From NCBI GenBank assembly GCA_018261935.1, contig JAGTRP010000019.1, positions 1 through 64,000 on the forward strand: DNA of 64,000 nt, read 5' to 3'. The notes below the pieces were generated by a model. That model was given only the letters and a program-made list of their open reading frames with translations, had not been told where the DNA came from and did not search any database. This DNA is from Rhodocyclaceae bacterium. GTDB lineage: Bacteria; Pseudomonadota; Gammaproteobacteria; Burkholderiales; Rhodocyclaceae. A program made the position numbers and the translations under genes. Positions 49,198 through 57,832 of this stretch are shown piece by piece (within the stretch, counting starts at the first letter, position 1; the number at the start of each line of letters is the position of its first letter).

Positions 49198-49646
49198 GGG
49201 TGGTGGTGCAAAGGGTGCGGCAGGCGGCGGTGGCAGTGGATGACGAGGTGGTTGGAGCCATCGGCCCGGGGCTCCTGGTCCTGGCCGGCTTTGAGGCCGG
49301 GGACGGCGAGGGCGACCTGGACTGGATGGCGGGCAAGCTCGCCCGGCTGCGGGTATTCCCCGACGAGGCCGGGGTGATGAACCGCAGCGTCGCGGACGCC
49401 GGGGGCGACATCCTGGCGGTGTCTCAATTCACCCTCTACGCCTCCACCCAGAAGGGCAACCGGCCCTCCTGGGGGCGGGCGACGCCGGGAGAGGTGTCCC
49501 GGCCCCTGTTCGAGGCCTTCGTCGGCAAGCTTTCCGCTGCCCTCGGCAAGCCAGTGCCCAGCGGCGTGTTCGGCGCCGATATGCAGGTGAGCCTGACCAA
49601 CGACGGGCCAGTGACCCTGGTCATCGATTCCAGGATGCCGGAGTAG
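49194..49646 (+). CDS. dtd: D-aminoacyl-tRNA deacylase
   Basis: The 150-aa Dtd frees tRNA from wrongly attached D-amino acids and glycine. It carries the two active-site motifs SQFTLYAST and [13 protein letters not shown], plus the typical [15 protein letters not shown] start. It is full length and overlaps the ATPase stop (ATGA). Confidence 0.95.
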   Translation: MRVVVQRVRQAAVAVDDEVVGAIGPGLLVLAGFEAGDGEGDLDWMAGKLARLRVFPDEAGVMNRSVADAGGDILAVSQFTLYASTQKGNRPSWGRATPGEVSRPLFEAFVGKLSAALGKPVPSGVFGADMQVSLTNDGPVTLVIDSRMPE

Positions 49647-49705
49647 GCCCCGGAAGGCTGGCGGCGGGATGATAGAATCCCGTGGAATATAGCTTAGCTA
49701 GAAAC

Positions 49706-51685
49706 ATGCCAGTCACTCTCCAGTCCCTCGTCCTCCTGCTCTGCGCCGCGGTCCTCGCCGTGGCCCTGGCGCGGCAATTGCGGCTCCCCCCCATCCTCGC
49801 CTATCTCGCCGTCGGCGTCGCCATCGGGCCCCATGGCTTGCGCTATGTGGCCGAGACCGAGCAGTCGTCCAATATCGCCGAGTTCGGTGTCGTCTTCCTG
49901 ATGTTTTCCATCGGCCTGGAATTCAGCCTGGCCCGGCTCCGGGCCATGCGACGGCTGGTGTTCGGCTTCGGCGGCGCCCAGGTCCTGGTGACCCTGGCCG
50001 GGACCACGGCGGTCACCGTCTTCTACTACGGCCAGGACTGGCGGGTCGGCTTCGCGGTGGGGGCGGCCTGCGCCATGTCCTCCACCGCCATCGTCTCCCG
50101 GCTCCTGTCCGAGCGCCTGGAGCTCCATTCCCAGCCCGGCCGCCAGACCATGGCGGTGCTGCTGTTCCAGGATCTGGCGGTGGTGCCGCTCCTGATTGTC
50201 ATTCCGGCCCTGGCCGGGAAGGCCGAGGGGCTGGCGCAGAATCTGTTGATCGCCTTCGCCCAGGCGACCCTGGTGCTCACCATCCTCATCATGGGCGGGC
50301 AGCGGATCATGCGCCGCTGGTTCGACCTGGTGGCGCGGCAGAAGTCCACCGAGCTCTTCATGCTCAACGTCCTGCTGGTGGTGGTGGGGCTGTCCTGGCT
50401 CACCTCGTCGGCGGGGCTGTCCCTCGCCCTGGGGGCCTTCGTGGGGGGCATGCTGATCGCCGAGACGGTGTACCGGCACCAGGTGGAGGCCGACGTCCGA
50501 CCCTTCCGGGACGTGCTGCTGGGACTCTTCTTCGTTACCGTCGGCATGCTCCTCGATGTGGACTATGTCTTCCACAACCTGCCGGCGGTGCTGGCCGCCC
50601 TGGCCCTTCTGGTGCTGGCCAAGGGGGGCATCGTCATGATCCTCACCCTGGTGATGAAGAACTCCGTCGACGTGGGGCTGCGCACGGCTGTCCAACTGGC
50701 CCAGGCCGGGGAATTCGGCTTCGTCCTCCTGCAGCTGGCGGGCGACGGGGGGTTGATCCCCCGGGATGTCTTCCAGGTCACCATGGCGGCGATGCTGCTT
50801 TCCATGATGGCGGCGCCCTTCCTCATCGCCCGGGCCGCGGGACTGGGCAAGCGCCTCTCGAAAGGGGAGTTCGCCAGCCGCGCCGAGGTGGCCCACCAGG
50901 TGGCGGTCCACAGCATGGGCATGAGCGACCACGTCATCCTGTGCGGCTTCGGCCGCACCGGCCAGAGCCTGGCCCATTTCCTGGAGCGGGAAAGCATTCC
51001 CTTCATCGCCCTCGATATCGACAGCACCCGGGTCCAGGAGGCCGGGGGGGCCGGCGAGAATGTCGTGTTCGGCACCGCCGACCGCCGGGAAGTCCTGACC
51101 GCGGCCGGTGTCGCCCGGGCCCGGGCGGTGGTCATCACCTTCGCCGATCCGCCGGCAGCGGAGCGCACCCTGGAAATGGTGCGGGCCCTGCGGCCCGACC
51201 TGCCGGTCATCGTCCGGGCCCAGGACGAGAGCCAGATCGACCGCCTCAAATCCCTGGGGGCGAGCGAAGTGGTGCCGGAAGTGCTGGAGGGCAGCCTCAT
51301 GCTGGCGGCCCAGACCCTGGCCCAGGTGGGGGTTCCCCTGGAGCGCAGCCTGGCCCAGGTGCGCTCGGCCCGGGCCGAGCGCTATGCCTCCCTGCGAGCT
51401 TTCTACCGGGGCGAGAGCGACCGCATGCACAAGCTCTCCCAGGAGAAGCTTGTGCTGGTGCTGGAACCCCAGGCCTACGGCATCGGCAAGACCCTGGCGG
51501 AGCTCGATGTCGCCAGCCGGGGCGTCATGGTGGAGGCCCTGCGCCGGCGCGGTGTCAGGAGCCTGGGGCCGGAACCGGAGACGCGCCTGGAGGACAACGA
51601 CGTGCTCATCCTGGTGGGGGCGCCGGAAAACCTGGCCGACGCCGAGCATTTCCTCCTGGACGGCAGGCGTTCGGTCCGGCGATGA
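49706..51685 (+). CDS. Kef-type K+/H+ antiporter (CPA2) with TrkA domains
   Basis: The 659-aa membrane protein has ~12 hydrophobic segments (residues 5-385) with the CPA2 core FLMFSIGLEFSLARL and SSTAIVSRLL. A cytoplasmic RCK/TrkA-N domain follows (about 405-520: HVILCGFGRTGQSLA), then a TrkA-C domain (about 570-650). KefB/KefC-like proteins exchange K+ for H+ under nucleotide or glutathione-adduct gating; the regulatory partner KefF/KefG is absent here. ATG 49706 is preferred over GTG 49682. Confidence 0.9.
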   Translation: MPVTLQSLVLLLCAAVLAVALARQLRLPPILAYLAVGVAIGPHGLRYVAETEQSSNIAEFGVVFLMFSIGLEFSLARLRAMRRLVFGFGGAQVLVTLAGTTAVTVFYYGQDWRVGFAVGAACAMSSTAIVSRLLSERLELHSQPGRQTMAVLLFQDLAVVPLLIVIPALAGKAEGLAQNLLIAFAQATLVLTILIMGGQRIMRRWFDLVARQKSTELFMLNVLLVVVGLSWLTSSAGLSLALGAFVGGMLIAETVYRHQVEADVRPFRDVLLGLFFVTVGMLLDVDYVFHNLPAVLAALALLVLAKGGIVMILTLVMKNSVDVGLRTAVQLAQAGEFGFVLLQLAGDGGLIPRDVFQVTMAAMLLSMMAAPFLIARAAGLGKRLSKGEFASRAEVAHQVAVHSMGMSDHVILCGFGRTGQSLAHFLERESIPFIALDIDSTRVQEAGGAGENVVFGTADRREVLTAAGVARARAVVITFADPPAAERTLEMVRALRPDLPVIVRAQDESQIDRLKSLGASEVVPEVLEGSLMLAAQTLAQVGVPLERSLAQVRSARAERYASLRAFYRGESDRMHKLSQEKLVLVLEPQAYGIGKTLAELDVASRGVMVEALRRRGVRSLGPEPETRLEDNDVLILVGAPENLADAEHFLLDGRRSVRR

Positions 51686-51813
51686 CTTCGGCGTCCTGGG
51701 CTTGTGCCGGCCTCCGGCTCCGGATTCTCTAATTCGCCGCCTCGGGTTAGACTGCGTCTGCTGTCGCCCCGGGCGATGGCAGCCGACAAGATAACCACGA
51801 GGGGAGAAGAAAG

Positions 51814-52125
51814 ATGAAACAGCGCATTGCCGCCGGCCTGGTGGCCGTGGCCGCCTTGGCGGCAGGTTCCGCCCTGGCTTCCGAGGACCTGGCCAAAGCG
51901 AAGAACTGCCTGGGCTGCCATACGGTGGACAAGAAACTGGTGGGGCCCGCCTACAAGGATATCGCCAAGAAGCGCGCCGCCGAGAAGGGCGCCGACGCGG
52001 CCCTGGCCCAGAAGATCCGCAACGGCAGCAAGGGTGAATGGGGCGGCCCCGAGATGCCGCCCAACCCGGCCGTCTCCGAGGCCGAGGCGGCCAGCCTCGC
52101 CAAGTGGGTCCTTTCCCTCAAGTAA
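51814..52125 (+). CDS. Small class I cytochrome c (c551/c552-type)
   Basis: The 103-aa periplasmic monoheme protein has a signal peptide ending at ALA (about 22), heme site CLGCH (32-36) and a Met ligand in GGPEMPPNP. Such cytochromes shuttle electrons in denitrification or to cytochrome oxidases. A GGGGAG Shine-Dalgarno is about 9 nt before the ATG. A short GC-rich gap separates it from the next gene. Confidence 0.93.
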   Translation: MKQRIAAGLVAVAALAAGSALASEDLAKAKNCLGCHTVDKKLVGPAYKDIAKKRAAEKGADAALAQKIRNGSKGEWGGPEMPPNPAVSEAEAASLAKWVLSLK

Positions 52126-52207
52126 GCCCGAGCAGCGGCCGGCCGCTGCCGGCTTTCCCTGATGCCGGCCCGCCCAGGGCGGGACCGGCCGCATCCCCCG
52201 TAAATTG

Positions 52208-53512
52208 ATGACCAGCCACACCCCCGACCCCAGGCGCCGCCGCTGGATTGCCCTCGGCATCGTCGCCACCGCCTACGTCCTCTCCTTCTTCCAGCGCTTC
52301 GCCCCCGCCGGTATCGCCCACGACCTGGCGGCCGCCTTCCAGACTTCAGCCGCCTCCCTGGGCATCCTGGCGGCCACCTATTTCTACGTCTACACGGTGA
52401 TGCAGGTGCCCACCGGCATCCTGGTGGATACCCTGGGGCCCCGCCGCATCCTCTTCCTGGGCGGCCTGGTGGGCGGCGCCGGCAGCCTCCTGTTCGGCCT
52501 CGCCCCCAGCCTCGACCTGGCCCTGGCGGGACGGACCCTGATCGGCCTCGGGGTGTCGGTGACCTTCATCGCCATGCTGAAGATCATCGCCGTCTGGTTC
52601 GAGGAGAACCGCTTCGCCACCCTGGTCGGCGGCTCCATGCTCATCGGCAACCTGGGCTCGGTTCTCGCCGGGGCGCCCCTGTCGGGCGTCGCCCAGGCCA
52701 CCGGCTGGCGGGGCGTTTTCATCGGCGTCGGCCTGGTGTCCGTGGTGCTGGGCCTGGCCTGCTGGCTGCTGGTGCGGGACCGTCCCGAGGCAGTGGGCGG
52801 CCAGCCGGCGGTTCGGCCCCGGGTGGACCGGACCGTGATCCTGAGCGGGCTCATGACGGTGCTGAAGAACCGCTTCACCTGGCCGGCGGCGCTGGTGAAT
52901 CTGGGGGTGGCGGGCAGCTTCTTCACCTTCGGCGGCCTCTGGGCCATGCCCTTCCTGACCCAGGCCCATGGCCTCACGCGGGCCGTGGCCTCGAACCACC
53001 TGTCCCTCTACTTCGCCGGGTTCGCCGTCGGTTGCCTGGTCATCGGCGGCATCTCGGACCGCCTCGGGCGCCGGAAGCCGGTGGTCATTGCCTCCACCCA
53101 CGTCTACGGCCTCATCTGGCTGGTCTGGCTGTCCGGCGTGAGCCTGCCGCTGCCGGTAAGCTATGCCCTGTTCGGACTCATGGGCCTCGCTACCGCCAGC
53201 TTCACCCTGACCTGGGCCTGCGCCAAGGAGGTGAATCCGCCCCTCCTGTCGGGCATGTCCACCTCGGTGGCCAACATGGGCGGCTTCCTGGCCGGGGCTC
53301 TCCTGCAGCCCCTGGTGGGCTGGGTGATGGATATCCACTGGCAGGGCACCATGGCCAACGGCGTGCGGGTCTATTCACCGGAGGATTTCCGCCTCGGCCT
53401 CCTGCTGGTGGCCGGCGCCGCCTGGTTCGGCGCCGCCTGCGCCTGGCGCCTGCGGGAGACCCATTGCCGCAATGTCTGGCAGGCCGGCGGCGGAGCGGCC
53501 ATGGCGAGCTGA
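52208..53512 (+). CDS. Major facilitator superfamily transporter
   Basis: The 434-aa protein has twelve hydrophobic segments and the MFS loop motif (VDTLGPRRILFLGG after TM2, and ISDRLGRRKPVV in the second half). FAPAGIAHDLAAAFQTSAAS resembles carboxylate/anion-type MFS permeases. Substrate is unknown. ATG 52208 follows directly after TTG 52205; the ATG is used. It forms no overlap with its neighbours. Confidence 0.88.
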   Translation: MTSHTPDPRRRRWIALGIVATAYVLSFFQRFAPAGIAHDLAAAFQTSAASLGILAATYFYVYTVMQVPTGILVDTLGPRRILFLGGLVGGAGSLLFGLAPSLDLALAGRTLIGLGVSVTFIAMLKIIAVWFEENRFATLVGGSMLIGNLGSVLAGAPLSGVAQATGWRGVFIGVGLVSVVLGLACWLLVRDRPEAVGGQPAVRPRVDRTVILSGLMTVLKNRFTWPAALVNLGVAGSFFTFGGLWAMPFLTQAHGLTRAVASNHLSLYFAGFAVGCLVIGGISDRLGRRKPVVIASTHVYGLIWLVWLSGVSLPLPVSYALFGLMGLATASFTLTWACAKEVNPPLLSGMSTSVANMGGFLAGALLQPLVGWVMDIHWQGTMANGVRVYSPEDFRLGLLLVAGAAWFGAACAWRLRETHCRNVWQAGGGAAMAS

Positions 53513-53546
53513 GGAGCGGACGGGGGCAGTGACTGGAAGCCGAAAA

Positions 53547-53570
53547 GAATATTATAATTCGCTTATATTC
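53547..53570. promoter_or_regulatory. Promoter with overlapping GAATAT/ATATTC inverted repeat
   Basis: GTGACT (53529-53534) and TATAAT (53553-53558) form a sigma-70-like promoter with an 18-bp spacer. GAATAT (53547-53552) and ATATTC (53565-53570), 12 bp apart, flank the -10 box, as an ArsR-type repressor site would. It drives the AhpD-like gene at 53585. Confidence 0.5.
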
Positions 53571-53584
53571 AACGGGAGGCTGTC

Positions 53585-53947
53585 ATGACCAAATCCTTCG
53601 TCGCCATCACCTCGGACGTTTCCAAGGCCCTCGACACCCTGCGCCGGGAAATCCCGGACACCATGCAGGGCTTTTCCGCCATGGCCAAGGGGGCCCTCAA
53701 GGGCGGTGCCCTCAGCGAGCTGGACAAGGAGCTGATTGCGCTGGCCATCGGCGTTTCGAGCCGTTGCGATGCCTGCATCGGCTTCCATGTGAAGGCCCTC
53801 ATCCGTTTGGGCGTCACCCGGGAGCAACTGATGGAGACCCTGGCCATCTGCACCTATATGGGCGGCGGTCCGACCCTCATGTACGCCGCGGAAGCCGTCC
53901 GGGCCTACGAGGAGTTTACGGCCAGGACGGCGGCCCCGGCGGCTTGA
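53585..53947 (+). CDS. Carboxymuconolactone decarboxylase/AhpD-like protein
   Basis: The 120-aa helical CMD-family protein has the redox motif CDAC followed by His (SSRCDACIGFHVKALIRLG), as in AhpD-type peroxidase partners. The rest, EQLMETLAICTYMGGGPTLMYA, is family-typical. It probably acts in peroxide or thiol chemistry rather than ring cleavage. GGGAGG lies a few bases before the ATG. Confidence 0.88.
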   Translation: MTKSFVAITSDVSKALDTLRREIPDTMQGFSAMAKGALKGGALSELDKELIALAIGVSSRCDACIGFHVKALIRLGVTREQLMETLAICTYMGGGPTLMYAAEAVRAYEEFTARTAAPAA

Positions 53948-53953
53948 CGCCTG

Positions 53954-54646
53954 TCAGTGCAGCCGGTGGGGAGCGCCGCAGCAGGCCTTGAATGCCTTCC
54001 GGCTGCCGCAGCGGCAGGGGTGCTGGGCATTGGCCAGGGCATTCCTCGATTCCTTCCGGGCGATGAGTTCGAGGACGAAGCGCTGGACGTGGATGGCCTC
54101 CACCACGGCCGGGATCCACTCGGTGAGCCGGGCCCGCTGCTCGGGCGTTTCGCACATTCCTTCCCAGTCCGGCGGCACCGTGTCCGACCCCAGCAGCAGA
54201 ATGGGAAGCAGCAGGCCGCTGCTGGTCGGGGTGGCGATAAAGCTTGCCCAGTGGGTGTCGAGCAGGACCATCCCGAGCATGAAGCCGTTGCACCACAGGG
54301 TTCCATCGCCATAGGGCGCGCCGCTGCCGTGGGCGGCGGTCACCAGGGGTGAGAAGCCGCTGTCCGGGTCGGCCAGGGTCGCCCGGATGTCGTCGTACAT
54401 GCGCAGGATGTAGGCGGTGAGCCGTTTTTCCTGGGCCCGATCGGCAAAGCGGGGGAGTTCCTCCCGGTTCGTGCTCCAGACCAGGGGTAGCCACTGCTCC
54501 GGGTCGATGGCCGTTCCCGACAGGGCCACCGATGTCAGGAAGCCATGCAGGACATCCACTCCCCAGAGTCCGGCGGGCACGGCATCCGAGTCGAGGAACT
54601 CGTCGAGTTCGGCCAGCTCCTGAGGGCTCAGGGAGAGGGCAGCCAT
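53954..54646 (-). CDS. UPF0149/YecA-family protein with SEC-C zinc motif
   Basis: The 230-aa protein has a UPF0149 region (LSPQELAELDEFLDSDAVP, DVLHGFLTSVALSG, WCNGFMLGM). A C-terminal SEC-C motif follows (HPCRCGSRKAFKACCG), in which CxC and CC bind zinc, as in SecA tails. Role unknown; SEC-C modules often bind ribosomes or SecB. ATG 54646 (MAALSLSPQEL) fits homologues; a long upstream extension is unsupported. Confidence 0.85.
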   Translation of the reverse strand: MAALSLSPQELAELDEFLDSDAVPAGLWGVDVLHGFLTSVALSGTAIDPEQWLPLVWSTNREELPRFADRAQEKRLTAYILRMYDDIRATLADPDSGFSPLVTAAHGSGAPYGDGTLWCNGFMLGMVLLDTHWASFIATPTSSGLLLPILLLGSDTVPPDWEGMCETPEQRARLTEWIPAVVEAIHVQRFVLELIARKESRNALANAQHPCRCGSRKAFKACCGAPHRLH

Positions 54647-54859
54647 GGGGTATTGCCGATGGCGATTGCGATTGGGCGTGGGCATGATGGGCAGCGGGCA
54701 GATGACTCTGGCAGAGTACCCGTGGGGCCCGGTTTCCCTCAATACAGCCTTCACCCGAAGAAAAGTACCCGCAACCGTAGTCCCTTCGGGTTCCCCGGTT
54801 ATCAGCGGTAGAAGGGCCCCTGCCCTCGAACCGGCCGGGGAGCGGATAGAATAGGCCGC

Positions 54860-55684
54860 ATGTCCTTTTCGGAAATGCCGCACCGACCCCGCTCCCTGGA
54901 ATGGGCGATCGCCTTGTCTTTGGCGGTGCACGGGATGGTCCTCTTCGCGCTCCGCCCGGCCACCCCGGTGGCGACCCCGTCGGCACCGCGGCTCGAGGCT
55001 AGCCTGGGCAAGCGGGAGGCGGCGGCGCCCGTCGACATCCCGGTGCTTCCCGGTCCGGCCCCGGCAGCCAGCCCCAGGCCGCGGATTCGCCCCAAGGTGC
55101 TGACGGCGCAAAAGCGCCCGGGGCTCCCGGCGCTCCGCTCCGCCCCCAGGTGGTCGGCGGCGGAAAAGGCGGAGATGGACCGCTTTTTGGGCGAACTCTC
55201 CGGGGAGGCCCGGGATCGACCCGGCCTGGCCCGGCGCTCCCTGGCCATGGCCGAGGAACTGGGCCGGCACCAGGCCAGCCAGGAGGACGGCGAGGCCGTG
55301 ACCCTGGAACGCCTGCCCGACAGCCCACCGGTGGACCCCTTCAGCCTGGAAATGTACCTGGATAGCTTGGTGAAGAAGCTCAACCGGAGCGCCGGCTTTG
55401 TCAGGAACGACCCGCGGAGCAAGGGTGTGCAGACGGCCGCGGTGCGCATCCGCCTCAATCCCAACGGCTCCCTCGCCGGCTTTCAGGTGCTCGATGCCGG
55501 CGACCAGAGGGATGAAATCGCCTTCATCAGGGCCGTGGTGGAGCGGGCCGTGCCCTTCTCGCCCTTCCCGCCGGACTTGCGGCAATCCGCCCGGACCCTG
55601 TCCATGTTCATCTGCATCCTGCCTGCCGGCGCGGGTGGCGGCGGGTTCGGCTTTACCCGCAATCCAGGGGGGCGCGGCTGCTGA
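54860..55684 (+). CDS. TonB-like energy transducer protein
   Basis: The 274-aa protein has one N-terminal TM helix (about 14-30), a Pro/Ala/Arg-rich periplasmic linker (30-100), a helical stretch and a TonB C-terminal-like domain (about 190-265: VRIRLNPNGSLAGFQVLDAG). No exbB/exbD adjoin it. The Pro/Ala-rich stretch suits spanning the periplasm. Partner receptors are not in the window. Confidence 0.75.
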   Translation: MSFSEMPHRPRSLEWAIALSLAVHGMVLFALRPATPVATPSAPRLEASLGKREAAAPVDIPVLPGPAPAASPRPRIRPKVLTAQKRPGLPALRSAPRWSAAEKAEMDRFLGELSGEARDRPGLARRSLAMAEELGRHQASQEDGEAVTLERLPDSPPVDPFSLEMYLDSLVKKLNRSAGFVRNDPRSKGVQTAAVRIRLNPNGSLAGFQVLDAGDQRDEIAFIRAVVERAVPFSPFPPDLRQSARTLSMFICILPAGAGGGGFGFTRNPGGRGC

Positions 55685-55924
55685 CCGGGCGAGGGGCCGG
55701 AAGCCGCAACCAATCGCGCCGGGGGTGGTCTATTGTTGTGGCGGGGCGATGATCCAGCTTCCCTCGTCGGGCCGGCGCCGCCGGACCCCTTGGCCCGGCC
55801 CGTACAGGCTGCGGATGATCCCCTGCCTTCTTTTCCGGCAATCAATGCCCGGAGCCTCTGCCGCCCGAAGAAACCCGGGCTGCGGATCGATTTCTCCCGT
55901 TGTCTATATTTTCGAGGCCAAAAT

Positions 55925-55955
55925 TTGACTGGCCGCCGCCTTCCCAGGCTATAAT
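55925..55955 (+). promoter_or_regulatory. Sigma-70 promoter of the tRNA-Val/tRNA-Leu operon
   Basis: TTGACT (55925-55930) and TATAAT (55950-55955) precede tRNA-Val by 12 bp, with a 19-bp spacer. The preceding 55685-55924 shows no gene. Confidence 0.7.
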
Positions 55956-55966
55956 GCCGGCCCCGA

Positions 55967-56042
55967 GCGTTCTTAGCTCAGTTGGTAGAGCGCTAGCCTT
56001 ACAAGCTGGATGTCGGCGGTTCGAGCCCGTCAGGACGCACCA
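55967..56042 (+). tRNA. tRNA-Val (anticodon TAC)
   Basis: A 76-nt cloverleaf. The acceptor GCGTTCT pairs with AGGACGC (one wobble) and is followed by ACCA. The D-arm is TAGCTCAGTTGGTAGAGC. The anticodon loop CTTACAA gives TAC. The T-arm has GGTTCGAGCC. CCA is encoded. Confidence 0.95.
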
Positions 56043-56044
56043 GG

Positions 56045-56129
56045 GCCTTGGTGGTGAAATTGGTAGACACGCTATCTTGAGGGGGTAGTGGCGCAAGCCG
56101 TGCGAGTTCGAGTCTCGCCCAAGGCACCA
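56045..56129 (+). tRNA. tRNA-Leu (anticodon GAG)
   Basis: An 85-nt class II tRNA with a long variable arm. The acceptor GCCTTGG pairs with CCAAGGC and is followed by ACCA. The anticodon stem CTATC/GGTAG encloses TTGAGGG, giving GAG. The 2-nt spacer from tRNA-Val implies a shared transcript. Confidence 0.95.
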
Positions 56130-56141
56130 AACAGCAGTTTT

Positions 56142-56171
56142 GCAGCATCCGGCAGCATCCGGCAGCATCCG
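56142..56171 (+). repeat. Three tandem copies of GCAGCATCCG
   Basis: Three perfect 10-bp direct repeats follow the tRNA-Leu 3' end by 12 nt and precede the terminator. They are too short and close for CRISPR. They may mark slippage or an integration footprint downstream of a tRNA gene. Confidence 0.75.
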
Positions 56172-56174
56172 ATC

Positions 56175-56199
56175 GACCCGCCCAGCCGCGGGTCTTTTT
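56175..56199 (+). terminator. Terminator of the tRNA operon
   Basis: GACCCGC (56175-56181) pairs with GCGGGTC (56188-56194) around a 6-nt loop and leads into TTTTT. It closes the Val-Leu tRNA transcript. Confidence 0.88.
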
Positions 56200-56363
56200 G
56201 TTGGCGGCAAGGGAAACCGTTTTTCCTGTTCCGGGAATACGAAGCCGTGGATCGGCTCTGACCTGGCCCGGGCTCTCTCTGTCATTTAATGCTGCGATGA
56301 CAACCAAGTCGACACTCGTGCGTTACATCAGGTGTCGAAGTCCATTTTCGTGGGGAAGTGCAA

Positions 56364-57044
56364 GTGCGTTGGTTATTGGTCGCAGCCGTGGCTGCGCTGT
56401 CCTCTTTGGGTGTTGTCGCCTCCGAGCTGCCGCTGGCGGAGCAGCAGGCAGTTGCCAAGCCGTCGGTTGTCACGGAGCAGTTGGCGGTGATGGAGCGGGC
56501 GGCCGGCGCGGAAGGAGCGGCAGGACAAGTTCCCGTCTCGGACTCGGCCGTCATCCTGACTCCGATCCCGACGCCGCCCCCGGTGATCGAGCTGCTGACG
56601 GAGCTGAAGCCCGTCGAAAAGCTGCATCCGGCCAAGAAGCTGAAGCTGGCGAAGAGAAAACCCGTCAAGGACACCATGTTCTCCCGCTCGGCGCGTCATC
56701 AGATGGCGCTGCTGGCGGCCAAGCCCAGGGCCGGCGATCCGTCCATCCGCGACTTCTTCGATGACGAGGATGTCGATTTCGGTGCCAGCGACCTGGATTT
56801 CCACCGCTCCTTCAGCCGGCCCAAGGTCAAGGAAGTGGCCGACCGGGACGAAGACGATGACGCTGATATCTCCGAGGCCGTGAAGCTTCGGCTGTTTGTC
56901 GCACGTATGAAGGCGGTCCAGGCCCACGAGAAGAAATTTGCCCAAGCCGAAGACAATCACGCCGATATCCCGGAAGCCGTGAAGCTGCGGCTGTTCCTGG
57001 CGCGCATGAAGGCCGTCCAGGCGCACCAGAAGAAGTTCTCCTGA
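56364..57044 (+). CDS. Secreted protein with C-terminal helical repeat, hypothetical
   Basis: The ~226-aa protein has a GTG start (56364; 56358 is also possible) and a hydrophobic signal (LLVAAVAALSSLGVVA). A Pro/Lys linker follows, then an acidic region (FFDDEDVDFGASDLDF) and two copies of EAVKLRLF-x-ARMKAVQAH-x-KKF near 169-226, about 33 residues apart. The repeat units are nearly identical in protein. GGGG is about 8 nt upstream of the start. No family recognised. Confidence 0.7.
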   Translation: MRWLLVAAVAALSSLGVVASELPLAEQQAVAKPSVVTEQLAVMERAAGAEGAAGQVPVSDSAVILTPIPTPPPVIELLTELKPVEKLHPAKKLKLAKRKPVKDTMFSRSARHQMALLAAKPRAGDPSIRDFFDDEDVDFGASDLDFHRSFSRPKVKEVADRDEDDDADISEAVKLRLFVARMKAVQAHEKKFAQAEDNHADIPEAVKLRLFLARMKAVQAHQKKFS

Positions 57045-57053
57045 ACCAGGGCG

Positions 57054-57148
57054 CGGCGGGCGGGGCATTCGCTCCGCCGGGCTGCGGAACTCGCCCCCTG
57101 CGGGGCTCAGACAGTTCTCGCCCGGCTCCTCAAACGCCCCGCCCGCCG
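57054..57148. terminator. GC-rich 13-bp inverted repeat between convergent genes
   Basis: CGGCGGGCGGGGC (57054-57066) is mirrored exactly at 57136-57148 with 69 bp between. It sits between the secreted repeat protein and the DUF3365 gene, so it may form a transcription-end structure. No T run is present. Confidence 0.4.
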
Positions 57149-57171
57149 GTTACTACTTGTTGGAAGCCGTC

Positions 57172-57738
57172 TTACAGCGGCCGCTTGACCGACAGGATGC
57201 CGCGGATCTGGCCCCGGCTGTAGCCCACCGCCTGGTCGTGGGGATAGGTTTCCGCCAGCTTGGCCTTGAGGCTCCCGTCCATGCTCTCCGCCGGCCCGTG
57301 GCAAGCGACGCAGACGTCCGCCACCGGTAGGGCCTTGGCGTAGCGGAAGTAGGATTTGCCGCTTTCCTGGACAATTTCCGATTTTTCCAGGGTTTCCGGC
57401 TTGGTGCCGGCCGCCAGCTTCCGTTCCATTTCCTGCAGGGTGGCGGTTTCCCAGTTGTCGGGCTGGCCCCGCTCGGGATTGCGCACCTTGAGGCTGACGC
57501 GGCGGATGGACCAGCCGGTGGCCTCCCGCACCTGTTGAATCAATTTTGGCGCCTGCTCCCGGCAGACCGGGATGGCGTCGGCGACGCCCTTCTGGCCGAC
57601 GGCCTCCTGCATGGCGGCCATCACCTTGGGCACCACCGGCAGCACGGTCTTCTTGGTGTCGGTCGTCAGGGCATCGATGTCCTGGGCGAAGGCGGAAAAG
57701 GCCAGGGTGGCCAGGGCAAAGGCGGCGGTGGTCTTCAT
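57172..57738 (-). CDS. DUF3365 (Tll0287-like) heme-binding protein
   Basis: The 188-aa periplasmic protein has a signal peptide (AFALATLAFSAFA), a Tll0287-like fold region and one c-type heme site, CVACH (in VCVACHGPAESMDG). The stretch GWSIRRVSLKVRNPERGQPDNW is the family hallmark. The role is likely redox sensing or electron transfer. It lies 94 bp after ccoG on the same strand and may be a separate unit. Confidence 0.88.
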   Translation of the reverse strand: MKTTAAFALATLAFSAFAQDIDALTTDTKKTVLPVVPKVMAAMQEAVGQKGVADAIPVCREQAPKLIQQVREATGWSIRRVSLKVRNPERGQPDNWETATLQEMERKLAAGTKPETLEKSEIVQESGKSYFRYAKALPVADVCVACHGPAESMDGSLKAKLAETYPHDQAVGYSRGQIRGILSVKRPL

Positions 57739-57832
57739 GGAGTCTCCTTGAATTGACAACGTGTTGGGCAAAGCCGGCGCCATTCCGGCGCCGGCTCGTT
57801 GCAAAGAAATGGGCCGTCAGCCGGTCCCGGCA

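Noticed and set aside
49694-51649. 651-aa minus-strand ORF opposite the antiporter
   Set aside because: Gln/His/Gly-rich shadow frame, no conserved motif.
55398-55928. 176-aa ORF overlapping the TonB-like gene
   Set aside because: Its 5' part is a frame-shifted shadow and its 3' part lies in a gap with Pro/Arg-rich random composition.
56142-56171. CRISPR-like repeats
   Set aside because: Units are 10 bp and contiguous with no spacers; no cas genes occur in the window.
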